Shown here piece after piece: positions 1-11,664 of a DNA stretch of 64,000 bases. The stretch spans positions 2,480,001-2,544,000 of the forward strand of contig OZ218953.1 of the NCBI GenBank assembly GCA_965112735.1, in the 5' to 3' direction. This stretch comes from Phaeosaccion multiseriatum. Its lineage: Eukaryota; Ochrophyta, other classes. The notes under the pieces were generated by a model that saw only the letters and a program-made list of their open reading frames with translations, searched no databases and had not been told where the DNA came from. The position numbers and the translations under genes were made by a program. Each line of letters begins with the position of its first letter. Within the stretch, counting starts at the first letter, position 1.

Positions 1-1150
1 TGCTCTGGTTCAAGCTCCAGTCTCTCAAATCGCTTGCGGTACCTCTCCTTCTCCAGCCGCTCCTGCTCGTGCTCCCACGCCCGTCCCCGCCCCCGCCCCC
101 GCTCCTGCCGTCGCTGCAATGCGCGCTCCTCCTGTTGCCGCCGCTGCCGCTGCTCCATGCTCCGCGTTTTGCTGTGCCACCCCTGCTGCAAGGCCAGCCT
201 GCGCTGCTCGCCGGTGGGCTCTCCCCTCCACCACGCCTCGTCGAGCAGCCACAGCGCCAGCTCTCCCTCCCCCACCCTCTCGCAGCACTCTGCCGCCGCG
301 AAGCAGGCCGAGCGGAAGGGGTGCTCTCCCCTTCTCCTCAGCACCTTCACCAGCTCCAACACCCCCGCAAAGTCCCGCAGCCTCGCCTGAGCAGAGATGG
401 CCCCACTGAGCATCGCACAGTCCATCTTATCCATCAGCAGACTCCCTTCTTGTCCCCCACTCCGCTCCTCACTCTGCCCCCCACTCGGACCGCTAGGACC
501 CGTAGTCCCTGCCACTCCTCCTCCTCCGCCCCCGCCTCCCCCTCCTACTTCTATATCCCATCCTCCTCCCGTCCTCCCTCCTCCCTCTTCTTGAGACTCC
601 ACGGCCACTGCCGCTGCTGCCGCGTCCACCCCAGGCGCTTTCCCTTCCCCTTCCATGTCCCCTCCCTCCAGGCCTCCTTTGCCCTTCCCCTGCAGCCGCC
701 GCAACAACGCTGAAGCTGTCTCACGTTGATTGGCCTTGGACGCGACCGTAAGTGCCGCCCGGAAGCAGTCTGACACCTGCTGGTCGCTAAACGTTCTAGC
801 ATTACCCGCACTACCTCTCCCCCCTGCCCTCCCCTGGCCTTGACCCGCGCCCTCGCCCTCCCTGTATCGCTGCTGGCGGTTGCTGCGGGCGCCTTCCTCG
901 AGCCGATCGAGCATCTGGAGGGCGGAGGCAGTGCGGCCAGAGGCGGCACAAGTGGTCATAACCACCCCCAGCGTGTAGTGCTCGGGTTGCAGCCCGTGCT
1001 CCTCCTCAAGCTCTGCCAGCAGCTGAAGGGCCTTGTCCGCCCTTCGGGGGCGAATACACGCCTCCAGGGCGCTGTTGTAGCAGCTCAGACTCGGCCTCAG
1101 TGGCTGGAAACCAGCCTCGCCCACATCATTCCTCGCCCTGCTACTCTGAC

Positions 1151-1184
<34 letters not shown>

Positions 1185-2969
1185 ACTGCTGCTGCTGCTC
1201 TCAAAGAAGCCATCTATATCCGCCCCAGCATCTGCTACTTCACGGGGGGTTTCAAGCCCCTCGCTTTGCTCTCCTCCCCCTTCTGTCTTGATCTCCCCCA
1301 CCTGCTCCCCCTGCTGCTGCTCTTGCCCTTCTTGCGACCCCTTCCCCCTTCCCTCTTTCTCCTCCTCCTGCTCCTCCTCCTCTGCCTCGCTCTTCTTGCC
1401 CTGCATCTGGTCCAGCAACGCGAAGGCTTCGTCCGATCTGCCCGCTCGGCTCAAGGCGCTAATCGCCGTCGAGTAGGACACCTGATCAGGCACCACACCC
1501 ACTCTTCGCATCCTCGACAGCAAGCGCCCGACGGTCGCCACGCAATCCTCCTCGTCACCCTCATCATAGCCCCTCGCCATTCCACCTCCAGCCTTCTCCT
1601 CCCACCCCCTCCCTCTTGCCTCCCCTCCCCGCCCCCGCGCCCTCCTGCCAGGCCCGGAAGAACAACGCGAATCCTCCGCTGCCCTCGCCCCCCCCCCTCG
1701 CCGGTCCTGCCGCTGCTTGCCGCCGGTCTGTCGGTCCTGTCGGTCCCTGTCTTTCTTGCGACGGTCCAGGAAGCAGCTGCAGGCGGCCAGCGCGTGGTTG
1801 TAGCAGAAAATGTCCGGCAGGATGTCCTTATTCTTACTGACAGGATGTGAACCTGCTGCTGCTGCTGGTGATGGCGACCCTCGCCCCCCCCTACCCCCTG
1901 CACTTGCTCCTCCTCCTGCTCCTCCTCCTCCTCTCCCTCCACCCCCCCTCCCGCGTAGGCTCTTCTCCATAAAATTAAGCGTCTTTACGGCCTCGCGGTA
2001 AGCACCGCACACCTTTCGAGGATTTGAGATAAAAAGGAGGGTGAAAGAGAGAAAGAAAGGACAGGCAGAGAGACAAAAGGGGGGCTGAGGGGTAAGGAAG
2101 GAAGGAAGGAAGGAGGGCGGGAGAGGACAACAGCCAACAAGTGGAGACGAAAATGACGGATAGACACGCCAATCAACCAGCAGAGATGACGACATGACGA
2201 GCAACATCAAGCAGCAGCAGCAGCAGCAGCACCAGCACGACCACAGGCTGCGCCAACCGAAACCAACCGAAACCGACCAAGTGAATCCACTGAGCGTGAA
2301 GTAACTGACCTTGTATGTCTTCAGCAGTCCGTTGAAGGAGTGTCTATTGGCGGAGACCTTCCTGTCCGTCCTCAAATTGTCCATGATGGCCATGGCGGTG
2401 TATACGTCGCCCCTCTCTGCGCACGCGTCCAGCCCAAAGTTGCAGGCCATCAGAGTGGGCCGGGCGCCTGGGAGGAAGGGAGGAGGAGGTAGAGGAGGAG
2501 GAGGAGGAGGAGGAGGAGGAGGAGGAGGAGAAAAGAAAAGATGAGCCATTTGTTGCGACCCCTCCCTCTCTGTATCATGAATATGCTGCAGGAGGTTGCT
2601 ACACCGTACACTGCTCTAGGCCTTTACTGCCACTGCCACACTGCCCCCTCCTCCTCTCACCTGCATGTAGTGCGTAGTCCATCACCTCCACGACCTTCGC
2701 TCTGTTGCCCAGGGCGTGGAAGGCGCATACGGCGGCCGAGAAGGAGGACGGCGAAGGCTTGATGCCCCTCCTCAAGGTCATGTCCTCGAACAATTGCACC
2801 ACGTCGGCGTGGTGGTTGAGCCGCGCGTGGGCGCCAATCACGCTGCCCAGGGTCATGGCATCGGGGGTCAGGTCTCCAGTCGCTGTGGGAGTCGGGCGCA
2901 GAGTAACAGATTGGCTGCTGCTGCCGCCGCTGCTGCTGCTGCTGCTCCTCCTGCCGGACGGTGACGACG

Positions 2970-3007
<38 letters not shown>

Positions 3008-4140
3008 ACGCGCTCAGAGAGGTTGAAGAACTCAATGACTTTGTGGGGCTTTTTGGCGCGAAAGGCGGCATTCATGGCCGCGTTGAGAGAAAATCTGCGC
3101 GGTCAGAGGTCAATAGGCGGGGGGGAGAGGGAAGGGAAAGAAAGCCCCCGCCCGGCCGCCAGGGGGTTAAGGGGCGGAGACAACAAATGACGAGGAGAGA
3201 GAATGTTAAGAAGGGGAGGCGGAGGAAGGCGAACATTGACAAGAGAGGGGAGGAAGAAGGAGAGAGGGACAAGTGGACGAGCGACTGCGAGGCCGTCTTA
3301 CCTGTCGAAGGGTATGCCCACCGCCAGCATTTGCTCGAAAAGCTCGACAGACTCCACGTACCGCCACTGCTTCGTCAGAGCGGCCTGCACGGCGGTGTAG
3401 TTGTGCACTAGCACGGACTTGGGGGCCATCTCCACAGCGGCGCTACCTTGATCAAGGGGAGGCCCACTACGTTGGCTTATGCTCTCTCCTGCTGCTGCTT
3501 CTGGTACGCTCCCTGGAGATGGTTGTGCGGCCCTTGTCCTCTTGCTACTGACGACACGTATCCTCCCTGTCTCCATCTCTCTGAGGAGCGACATCGCCCG
3601 GTCCACTTGCCTGCCCCCCACCCACGTCTTTATCGCCACCCGGAAGGCGAACTCGTCCACCAGACCCCGCTCTCGCGCGTCTGGAACCTCTCCTTCCAAG
3701 CTGTCCAACAGGGTGGACATGATGTCCCCCCACTTCCCTTCCCTTCCTAATTGCTGAATGTCACGCTGCGCGGTCTTGCTGCGGCTCTCTGTTGTCGGTT
3801 CCACTAAGCTGCTGCTTCCACGTACGGTTGGAGGAGGAGGAGGCGTGAGGGGAGGAGAGGAGGGATTCTGGAGTTCATCTCCGTTCACTCCTCCTACCAC
3901 CCCTACTCCTCTTCCTGTCCGTGGGTTCTCTGTGGCTGCTGTTCGTACCCTTGTTTCATAATACCGCCGCAAGCCAGTGCTGCTTGTGCTGGTACTTCTG
4001 GTTGTGCGGCTGGCCATGCACGTCTTGTGTTGGCCGAGCCCCGAGACAAACGCAGGGACTGGCCCACCAGAAGGCCCCCCATTAAACGTCGTAATGGGCG
4101 TGGAAAGCCCTTGCGCAAATACACTCCCCTCTCGGTGCAT
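1..4140 (-). CDS. Pentatricopeptide-repeat (PPR) protein, 3' end beyond window
   Basis: Exons on the minus strand: 4140-3302, 3094-2661, 2467-2310, 2012-1 (continuing past the left edge). All three introns are GT-AG and phases agree (2, 1, 0). The translation contains successive PPR-like helical pairs, for example LVHNYTAVQAALTKQWRYVE, VSYSTAISALSRAGRSDEAF and LSCYNSALEACIRPRRADKA, broken by poly-Gln, poly-Ser and Gly-rich tracts (the poly-Gln lies near 2960-3010). PPR proteins bind organellar RNA one base per repeat and act in processing, editing or translation. A Ser/Thr/Arg-rich stretch starts at an internal Met (4017, MASRTTRSTS) and could be a mitochondrial or plastid presequence, so 4017 may be the true start; 4140 is the first in-frame ATG. 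The last exon stays open for over 2 kb to position 1 and ends in a basic Gln/Arg-rich region. Target organelle and RNA cannot be told. Confidence 0.85.
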
Positions 4141-4365
4141 CGTGTTGCACGTGAGGTGCAGGACCTCCTCGAGGGGGTGAAGCTGCTCAATTTTTTTTTA
4201 TGTTGACGATGCTCGCGAGCATGATGCGAGAGTGCCAGTTTCATGGCTGTGTGTGCTTGGGTTTGGCGTGACCCAAGCACAAGTACCGTGCCGTTAGAAA
4301 GCCGATTTCTATTCACAGGAAGAGAAGGACAAAAGAACAAAGGAGGACAGACAGGGAGCCCACGG

Positions 4366-6532
4366 ATGCCGACTTTTACCGCCAAAGATGGCACGGTGTT
4401 CACCGACAGGGGCAAGTACCGCAAGCACGTCTTCGCCACCGAGTACACGTTCAAGGAGGCATCTGGGAAGACGCTGATCAAGGCGCCCGGAGATATTGAC
4501 GGACAACCCTTCGATCTTACGAACCTCACGGATTGCGAGGTGCAGCTGCTCGATTACTCCGAGACGGTGCAGGCAGACGAGCTCAATGGCTGTAGGTGCG
4601 TAACCTTGCCAGCCAGGCGTCGGAGAGAGGGGTCAATCTGTATTGTTATCATGTCGGTGGCCTTCATTTTATACCTTTCTCTCTCGTTTTCCTCCCTGCA
4701 GAGTATTCTTGGCAGCATCTATGGACTCTGTGTTCGTGCGGAACTGCGAGGGCTGTACCTTTACCCTGGCATGCAAGCAATTGCGAACCAGAGACTGCAA
4801 GAATTGCACGTTCTGTAAGTCTCCTCTCTCTCCTCGTATGGCCCTCGCTTCCTTCCGACAGTGCTGTTTCGCCCCACTCCCCACCCCATCCTCCCGCAGC
4901 ACGAACGGCAGAGGCACTACGTGCACTCACCCCACTTTCCACCTCATCCCCCACTGACATGCAAGCATGCCGCCATCTGCTTTCCCCATCCTCTGCTTCT
5001 TCCCCCCCCCTGCATCTGACCAGACCTGTACTGCAAGACCGAGCCCATCATCGAGACGAGCTCCGGTATGTCCTTCGCGCCCTTCAACGGCGCCTACCCC
5101 GAGCATGGGGCGCACCTCCGTAGCGCCAACCTGGAAACCCCCAACCTGTGGTTCGCAGTGTATGACTTCAACGACGAGGCCAAGACGGGCATCAACTGGA
5201 GGCTCCTGGGGGAGGAGGAGAGGAGTGAGGCCGGTGAATGGAGACCCCAGGGTACGTGTCTCTCTGTCTTTCGATCTGTTTTACCTACCTGCATCTCTGT
5301 CTGTGTGTCTTCTTCGTCTGCCTCTCTCTTTGTCTTGTTGGCTGTCTGCCTCTCTCTCTGTAGGTGTATCTGTCCACCTCTCTTTCTGTCTTTCGTCTTG
5401 CCTTCCTCTGTCGGAAGTCTGGTTTGCCTTGGAGTCTTTTCTTGTCCGTTTGGTATGCAGGCACTCGTGCATGCTTTGCGTGCGTACATGCTTTCGCCCC
5501 CCCCCCGTCCTGATACCTCCACCTCTGTCTTCTCTCCTTCCTTGTCCCCGCAGGATGTGCCACGCCTATTGCGGTGCCGATCACCAACCCTGGAGACGTG
5601 CCCGTGCCGAGCCAGGGTGGTGGTGGGGACAACGGCAGTAGCAATGGTAGCGGCAGTGCTGCGCCACCACAAGGGCCCTCTCAGGGCAACAGCTTCATGT
5701 CCTTCGGCATCAACACCTCACAGCGGAGCGCCGAGCGAGCAGTAGATGACAAGGGGGCGAGTTTGAGTTCCAGTGCCACAGCAGGGCTGCTGTCTCCTCC
5801 AGATGGTGATGCTGGTGCTTCATCCCCGGTACCCCCCCCCGTTCCGGGGACAGTGCAGCGGCAGCAGCAGCAGCAGGAGGAGGAGGAGGAGGAAAAGGAA
5901 GAGAAAGAGGAGGAGGAGGAGGAGGAGGAGGAGCAAGGAGAGATAATGCTTGATGTGAAGCCTCTCCGCCTGGCCATCAAGGCGAACCCACCGGTCTTCG
6001 TCATGGAGTTCGAGTGAGTGCTTTCGGGGAGAGAGAGAACGATCGTCGAACTTGATGGAGTCCTGATGTGTGTGTGGAAGACATCGTGCTTCGACTGCTT
6101 ACTTGCTGCATCGCTCACGTCTTGTTGTGCCTCTTCAGATCTGCCGGTAAGCTCTACCAAAAGCACTGGTTCTTCAAAGGACTGCCGGAAGCGGGGTCAC
6201 AGGGGGTCGACGTGCGGACGCTGGCTCGGAGGATGTTCGACTGCAGCCCGGACTACCTCAGCCGCTCCAAGGTGTCTGTTAGGCAGGTGGAGACCCTCCT
6301 ACAGGCAATGGTGGAGGGTGCAAGAGAAGGAGGAGGAGGAGGAGGAGGAGGAGGAGTAGGAGGAGGAGGAGGAGTAGCAGATTGGGGAGGGGGTAAAGAC
6401 GCGGGCGCACCTCCTCTCCCTCCTCCTGCCGCACTTCTAGCGAAGATCGGAGGAGAGGAAGTGTCCAGGAGCAGCAACAGCAGCAGTAGTAGCAGTCATA
6501 CGGGCAGCAGTAGCAGCAGCAGTGGCAGCAGT

Positions 6533-6590
<58 letters not shown>

Positions 6591-7968
6591 CGAGTGGAGG
6601 AGTCCTTGGCGGGCTGCCTCCCCTTTCTTCTCTGTCAAGAAGGCCTCCGCTTCCCTCCCTCGACAAGGGCAGCAGCGCTGGCTCGGACGCGAACGGGAGT
6701 AAGTCCTTGGAGACGCAGCAGCACCCGCGGGAGAGGGGACCAGGGGAAGGAGGGAAAGCAGAGCAACAAGACGAGGAAGAGGAGAAGGAGGTAGAAGACG
6801 AGCAAGATCAGCAGCACTCGACGCCGCTGAAGCACAAAAAGGTGGAGGGCGACGAAGATGAGTGGGACCCTGATGACCTGGAGCAGATGCTCGCGGACGA
6901 GGAGGAACGCATGGGCATGCAGGAGGATGAGGAGGCCACCACGGCCCCTACCACCCCTGTCGGTGCCGGTGGTGCTGCGGCGGCCGCTACGAATACTCCT
7001 GCTGATGCTCTCTCCGCTGCCGGCGACGCCCGTGACCACGCGAGTGCCGAGAGCAGTGGCAGTGTTGGTAGTAGCAGTAGTAGTAGTAGTAGTTCAAGTG
7101 GGGTAGATGGAGAGGAGGGCCCGGCCCCTTTCGACTCCCCCTTCGGCATGGACTCGGGGGGGAGCGGAGGGCTCAAGGAGGAGAAGTCCGTTCGGTGGGT
7201 GGAGATGGCCGCGGCCCCCGACGGGGAGGATGGACCGTATGGAGCGGCCCGAATGGCCGACGCCGATGACCTCAATCGGGTAAGGAGAAGACGAGAGGAG
7301 AGGAGCGAGAAGGGAGGGGGAGGGGAGGCGGGACTCCGACTGAGGTCCTTTGGGGGGCTTGCCTGAGGGGGGGGGGGGGGGGGATCCAACTTTAGGAGTG
7401 TTTTGACCTTTGCTGCGTGCTTCTTTCTTTCTTACCCCCCTTCTTCTTCTTCTTCTTCTTCTTCTTCTTCTTCTTCTTCTTCTTCTTCTTCTTCTTCTTC
7501 TTCTTCATGTTTCCGGGGGGGGATTGTTTGTTTGCACACCAGGCCAGCGAGGGGGAGCTGCGAAGGGCTAAGGCAGAGATGAGCATAAGCTTTATGCAGA
7601 ACCTCCTGCGGCCTGGGGACCAGGGCTACGTGCACGACAAGCGCATCGACTTTGAGGGGCCCAGCGAGGACAATGACTGGGACGAGGACGAGGACGAGGA
7701 CGACGGAGAGGAGGATGGAGGGAGGCGTGGCGGTGCTACCTCTGCTACTGTTGGTGGTGGTGCTGGAGCTGGAGCTGCTGCTGCTGCTGCTGCTCCTGCT
7801 GCTGCTGTCGGGGAAGGGGGGGGGGGCGGAGGGGCAGGGACTGCAGGGCAGGCCGCGGAGAAAGAGGAGGAGGGGAGGGGAAAGGGGGATGAGGAAGATG
7901 AGGTTGAAGAGGAAGTTGAGGAGGAGGACTTCGACGAGTACTCAGATGCCTCCTTCGACGAATGCTGA
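4366..7968 (+). CDS. RP2-type TBCC domain protein fused to a CEP19-like domain
   Basis: Six exons: 4366-4595, 4702-4814, 5024-5251, 5554-6013, 6139-7279, 7543-7968; phases agree and give 865 aa. Residues 1-190 match the C-CAP/TBCC beta-helix of RP2, the GAP for ARL3: VFVRNCEGCTFTLACKQLRT, then RDC, supplies the arginine-finger motif (QLRTRDC), followed by IIETSSGMSF and a final NWRLL. Residues about 320-415 and 735-780 resemble CEP19, the centriolar protein that recruits RABL2: KPLRLAIKANPPVFVMEFE, VSVRQVETLLQAM and, near the C-terminus, GYVHDKRIDFEGPSEDNDWD. The two CEP19 parts are separated by poly-Gly, poly-Ser and acidic tracts. The exon at 5554-6013 carries both the end of the RP2 part and the start of the CEP19 part in one uninterrupted frame, so the fusion does not depend on a splice call. 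The Met-Gly-Cys acylation signal of animal RP2 is absent. Likely role: ciliary-base GTPase control and trafficking. Confidence 0.85.
7441..7506 (+). repeat. (TTC)n microsatellite in intron 5 of the RP2-CEP19 gene
   Basis: About 22 perfect TTC units fill the middle of the intron at 7280-7542, forming a long pyrimidine tract before the acceptor at 7541-7542. Confidence 0.95.
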
Positions 7969-8329
7969 CGACTAAGCTAGAGACGGACCAGGCAGCCGGA
8001 CGCGTGTTGAGGGGCGACGGACACAAGACCTCGAGGTCGATAACGACAAGCAAGCAAGGAGGCGCAGCCACCTGCCACCTGCCATCTACCACCAGCTGCC
8101 GACAGCCACGCACACACGCCGCTGAGGCTTCGCAGAGAAGGGACTCTAAGTTGCGCCCTTCTCCGAGAGCCACTTATCCTTGTGCCAATTGTATTCTGCA
8201 GCAGCTAGACAGCGAGTGTCCCTGCCTCACGGCCCAGCCACCAGTACATACAGCTCCACGCATCCACGCACCCTCGCATTCTATTACAGCCGTGTGCCAA
8301 CATCAGCTCTCAATGGCCTTCGCGCATAT

Positions 8330-8640
8330 GCATACACACAAACTCAGACACGCACACACACACACACACAAACTCATGCACGCGCACACTCACGCACACG
8401 CACGCACACACACAAACCCACACGCACACACACATGCACACACACACACACATGCACACACACATAAACCCGTGCACGCACACACACAAACTCATGCACG
8501 CACGTACACACACGCACGCACGCACACACACACACACATACAGACACAAAGACAAACACAAAAAGTGCACGCACACACACGCACACACGCAGACTCACGC
8601 TCTCGCACACACATACACACACCCACACACACACACACTC
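8330..8640. repeat. Degenerate CA/CACG-rich repeat field
   Basis: Alternating ACACAC and ACGCAC blocks run for about 310 nt in the 825-nt gap between the RP2-CEP19 stop (7968) and the LRR start (8794). Long Cys-Val or His-Thr reading frames here come from the repeat. I see no gene in the gap. Confidence 0.9.
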
Positions 8641-8793
8641 GAAGCTGCTCGGGGGCTTGCTTGGCCTCTCGGCGAAGTCTTTTCTGTGAGAAGAAATCAA
8701 ACTGGTCCTTCCGATTACTTTTACAGCCCCCGGCAGCTTTGAGAAGAAGCCTCACAAAAAAAGAGAACAAGCAAGGAACGGATTTAGAAAGTG

Positions 8794-9875
8794 ATGACGG
8801 ACATCCGTGAGGAGCAACGCAGGGTACTCACTGCCTTCTTCGTGGCCACAGGCGGTCCGACGTGGAAAAGGAAGAAGGGTTGGGGCACCGACGCACCCTT
8901 AGAAGGATGGGAGGGCGTGAGAATTGATGATGACTGCGTGGTGGTGCTCTCGCTTCCCTCCAATGGGCTCGTCGGTAAGAAGGCCGTGTGTGGTGGAGCG
9001 TAGTGTGAGGAGGAGGAGGAGGAGGAGGAGGAGGAGGGGAGGGAAAGAAGGAAAGCATCGAATATCGCGCTCTCTCCCCCCCTGAGGGTCCGACATTCTG
9101 AGAGGCCTAGCGCTAGCGAGAAGGAAGTCGCTTGTGCTGCCTGTACAAGCCTTTCCTTTGCTGTCTAGCCGAGTTTGGAATGCTGTCGTGCTGAGCAAGC
9201 TGCAACAGCTGTGCTCCTGAATTCGGAATGCTCGTCTGAAAGCAACAACTAGACAACGACTCAATTAAATGGCCCGTCCTCTCCCTGCAGGGACCATTCC
9301 GCCGGAGCTCGGCCAGCTTCCCCACCTGACGCACCTGCACCTCTTCAGCAACGAGCTCTCTGGTAAGTGGTGGCAAGCCGCCCAGCGCCCACCTTTTTGT
9401 CTGAAACCCCCCTCTCCTCCCCTCCTCCAGGGAGCATTCCGCCGGAGCTTGGTCAGCTTTCCAGTCTTATCTACATGGATCTCCGCAACAACCAGCTCTC
9501 TTGTAAGTGGAAGCCGCCCTTAGCGTTTGAATTTGTTTGATACTGTTTAACCAAAAACCTTTCCCCCTCTCCTCCTTACAGGGACCATTCCGCCAGAGCT
9601 TGGCCAACTCACCAACATCACATACCTGTCCCTCGATACTAACCAGCTCTCTGGTAAGTGGCGTCGTGCCCACTCCGCTTGATGGATACTCCGCTTGATG
9701 GATAACCTAAGGGCTCTCCTCTCCTCCTCACAGGGAACATTCCACCGGAGCTTGGCCAACTCTCCAATCTCAGATATCTGCCCCTCGACAGAAATCAACT
9801 CTCTGGTAAGTGGTAGCAAAACCTTGAGCGCCCACTTCACTTGCTGTTGGTGTGACCACAGAAGTCTCTCTCACA

Positions 9876-9918
<43 letters not shown>

Positions 9919-10056
9919 TCTCTCTCTCGCGCGCGCAGGGACCATTCCACCGGAGCTTGGCCAGCTCTCCAATCTCATCTACATGAATCTCCGCAACAAC
10001 CAGCTCTCTTGTAAGTTTCAAGGCCCTTCCTTGGAAGTGGTGTGACCACAGCACTG

Positions 10057-10088
<32 letters not shown>

Positions 10089-11214
10089 TCTCTCTCTCTC
10101 CTGCGCAGGGAGCATTCCGCGGGAGCTTGGCCAGCTCTCCAATCTGACATACCTGTCTCTCCACAACAACCGCCTCTCTGGTAAGTGGCAGCAAAACCTT
10201 CGGCGCTTACTTGGCTTGATAGTCATGTGACCAAAGAACGTCTCTCTGCTCCGCAGGCAATATTCCGCCGGAGCTCGGTCAACTCTCCGAGCTGACTCAA
10301 CTGGATCTTCAAAAGAACCAGCTCTCTGGTAAGAAGCCCATACAAGACTTCATTCCTGGCCTGTTTGGGTTTGATGCTACCCTGTGTGGTCTGGGTAGAG
10401 GGTGGTGGCCTTCTCGGTAGGTTTGATGTTTGACCACTCTCTATATGACATACTCCGCGGGGGTCATGATCTGACTTGCTCACTTAGCGACTGGCCTCCT
10501 TGGGGCCCCTCCCTCCCTCCCCCCCCGCATACCCTATACCCTCAGAGGAACCGTCTATAGAGGAGCTGCGGGCGAGCTGGCAAGCGAGTGCCGTGACGGA
10601 GGTGAGAGCGAGGGTGCATACAGGGGCGATGGGACTCGAAACACAAGGCGCACATTCAGCTATCATTGGAGGCCAAGGAGGAGGGTGTTGGCAGCAGGGG
10701 CTTGGGACCCACGACTGGCGTACGAACTAACTGAGTGGCAGAACAGCAGAACAGTCCTGGCCTTTTCTCTGAAGCGCCCCTTCCTCCTTTGCCGCACCCA
10801 CCCCTGCACCCCCTCCAGGGGATGACCTCAAAGGCTGGTGTGAAAAGTACAAGGGCAACGCCGCGATCCACGGTTGAGGAGCTCAAAGCCTTGAAAGCGG
10901 TACTGAAACAGAGAGATGCTGAGGTCATGGGGCTGAAAGCAGCCCTCGGAGGGAAAGAGGGCGAGCTCAGGTATCTAAAAGCAACGCTTCAAGAGAGAGA
11001 TGAGGAAGTGGGAGCTTCGAGGTCAAAGCTGCTCGACAGAGAAGGAAAGGTGGAGGCGCTCAAGATACGGCTGCGCGAGAGAGACTCCAAAGTGGTGGAG
11101 CTTGAGAAGCTTCGCCTCGCTGCGGAGCGGAGCCCACTGCCCCCCTCCCCTATGAAGAAGAGCAGGCTTTGGGGCTTTCGATCGTCGCGTGGAAAGAGTG
11201 ATACAAAGAAGTGA
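8794..11214 (+). CDS. Leucine-rich-repeat protein, one 24-residue LRR per exon, C-terminal coiled coil
   Basis: Ten exons: 8794-8974, 9291-9362, 9431-9502, 9582-9653, 9734-9805, 9939-10010, 10109-10180, 10257-10328, 10546-10601, 10819-11214; product 378 aa. Exon 1 encodes an LRR cap of the ATGGPTW...WEGV type. Exons 2-8 are each exactly 72 nt, bounded by phase-1 introns, and encode one plant-type LRR such as TIPPELGQLTNITYLSLDTN followed by QLS. The split codon is normally Gly, but exons 3 and 6 end in T and give Trp. Exon 9 is a 19-codon linker. Exon 10 encodes a heptad-rich Lys/Glu coiled coil (about residues 255-350) and a basic tail. No transmembrane, kinase or GTPase domain is visible; signal peptide is absent, so it is probably intracellular and acts in protein binding. 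The ATG at 8794 is preceded by an in-frame GTG that I do not use. Confidence 0.85.
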
Positions 11215-11289
11215 GGAGGGGGGCGAGGGGGGTCGACATGAGAGAACGTCGGCAGACTGCCAAAACTCAGCTCATAGGGCTAATAAACT

Positions 11290-11580
11290 GTCGACCCCTG
11301 ACGTGCTATCGCCCACATTCTCGATAGCATACTCAGAGCAGATAGCACGTCGGCTGGTGCCTAGCGCCGGCGATAGCAGATACTAGGCGAAGACAGTGTC
11401 GACCACTGATAACCACTGACATATTCTCGATAGCGCGCTATCGGGCCCCGGCGATAGCGGATAACGCGCCGGCTGGCGGATAGCACGCCCCAACAACCCC
11501 CCCCCAAAGCCGGCTGGCGCCGGCGATAGCGGATAGCGTGCCGGCTGCGCCGGCGACAGCGGATATCGTATGGGGGTCGA
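11290..11580. repeat. GATAGC/GCCGGC-rich cluster of short inverted and direct repeats
   Basis: The interval between the LRR stop and the Cpn20 start contains many copies of GATAGC or its complement GCTATC, usually next to GCCGGC. A longer motif GCCGGCGATAGCGGATA recurs with variation near 11445 and 11515, and a perfect 16-nt palindrome CGATAGCGCGCTATCG lies near 11423. It could be a cis-regulatory array or a decayed repeat. Confidence 0.7.
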
Positions 11581-11664
11581 ACAGTGGAAGGGGCGAAGAA
11601 ACCTAAACACCAAATTCAGGTCTTGTCCTGCCCCTCCTTCACCTCCTCTCCAAGAGCTCATAAA

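Noticed and set aside
8180-8810. Frames rich in His-Thr or Cys-Val over the CA repeat
   Set aside because: Repeat translations without conserved sequence; they lie between two well-defined genes.
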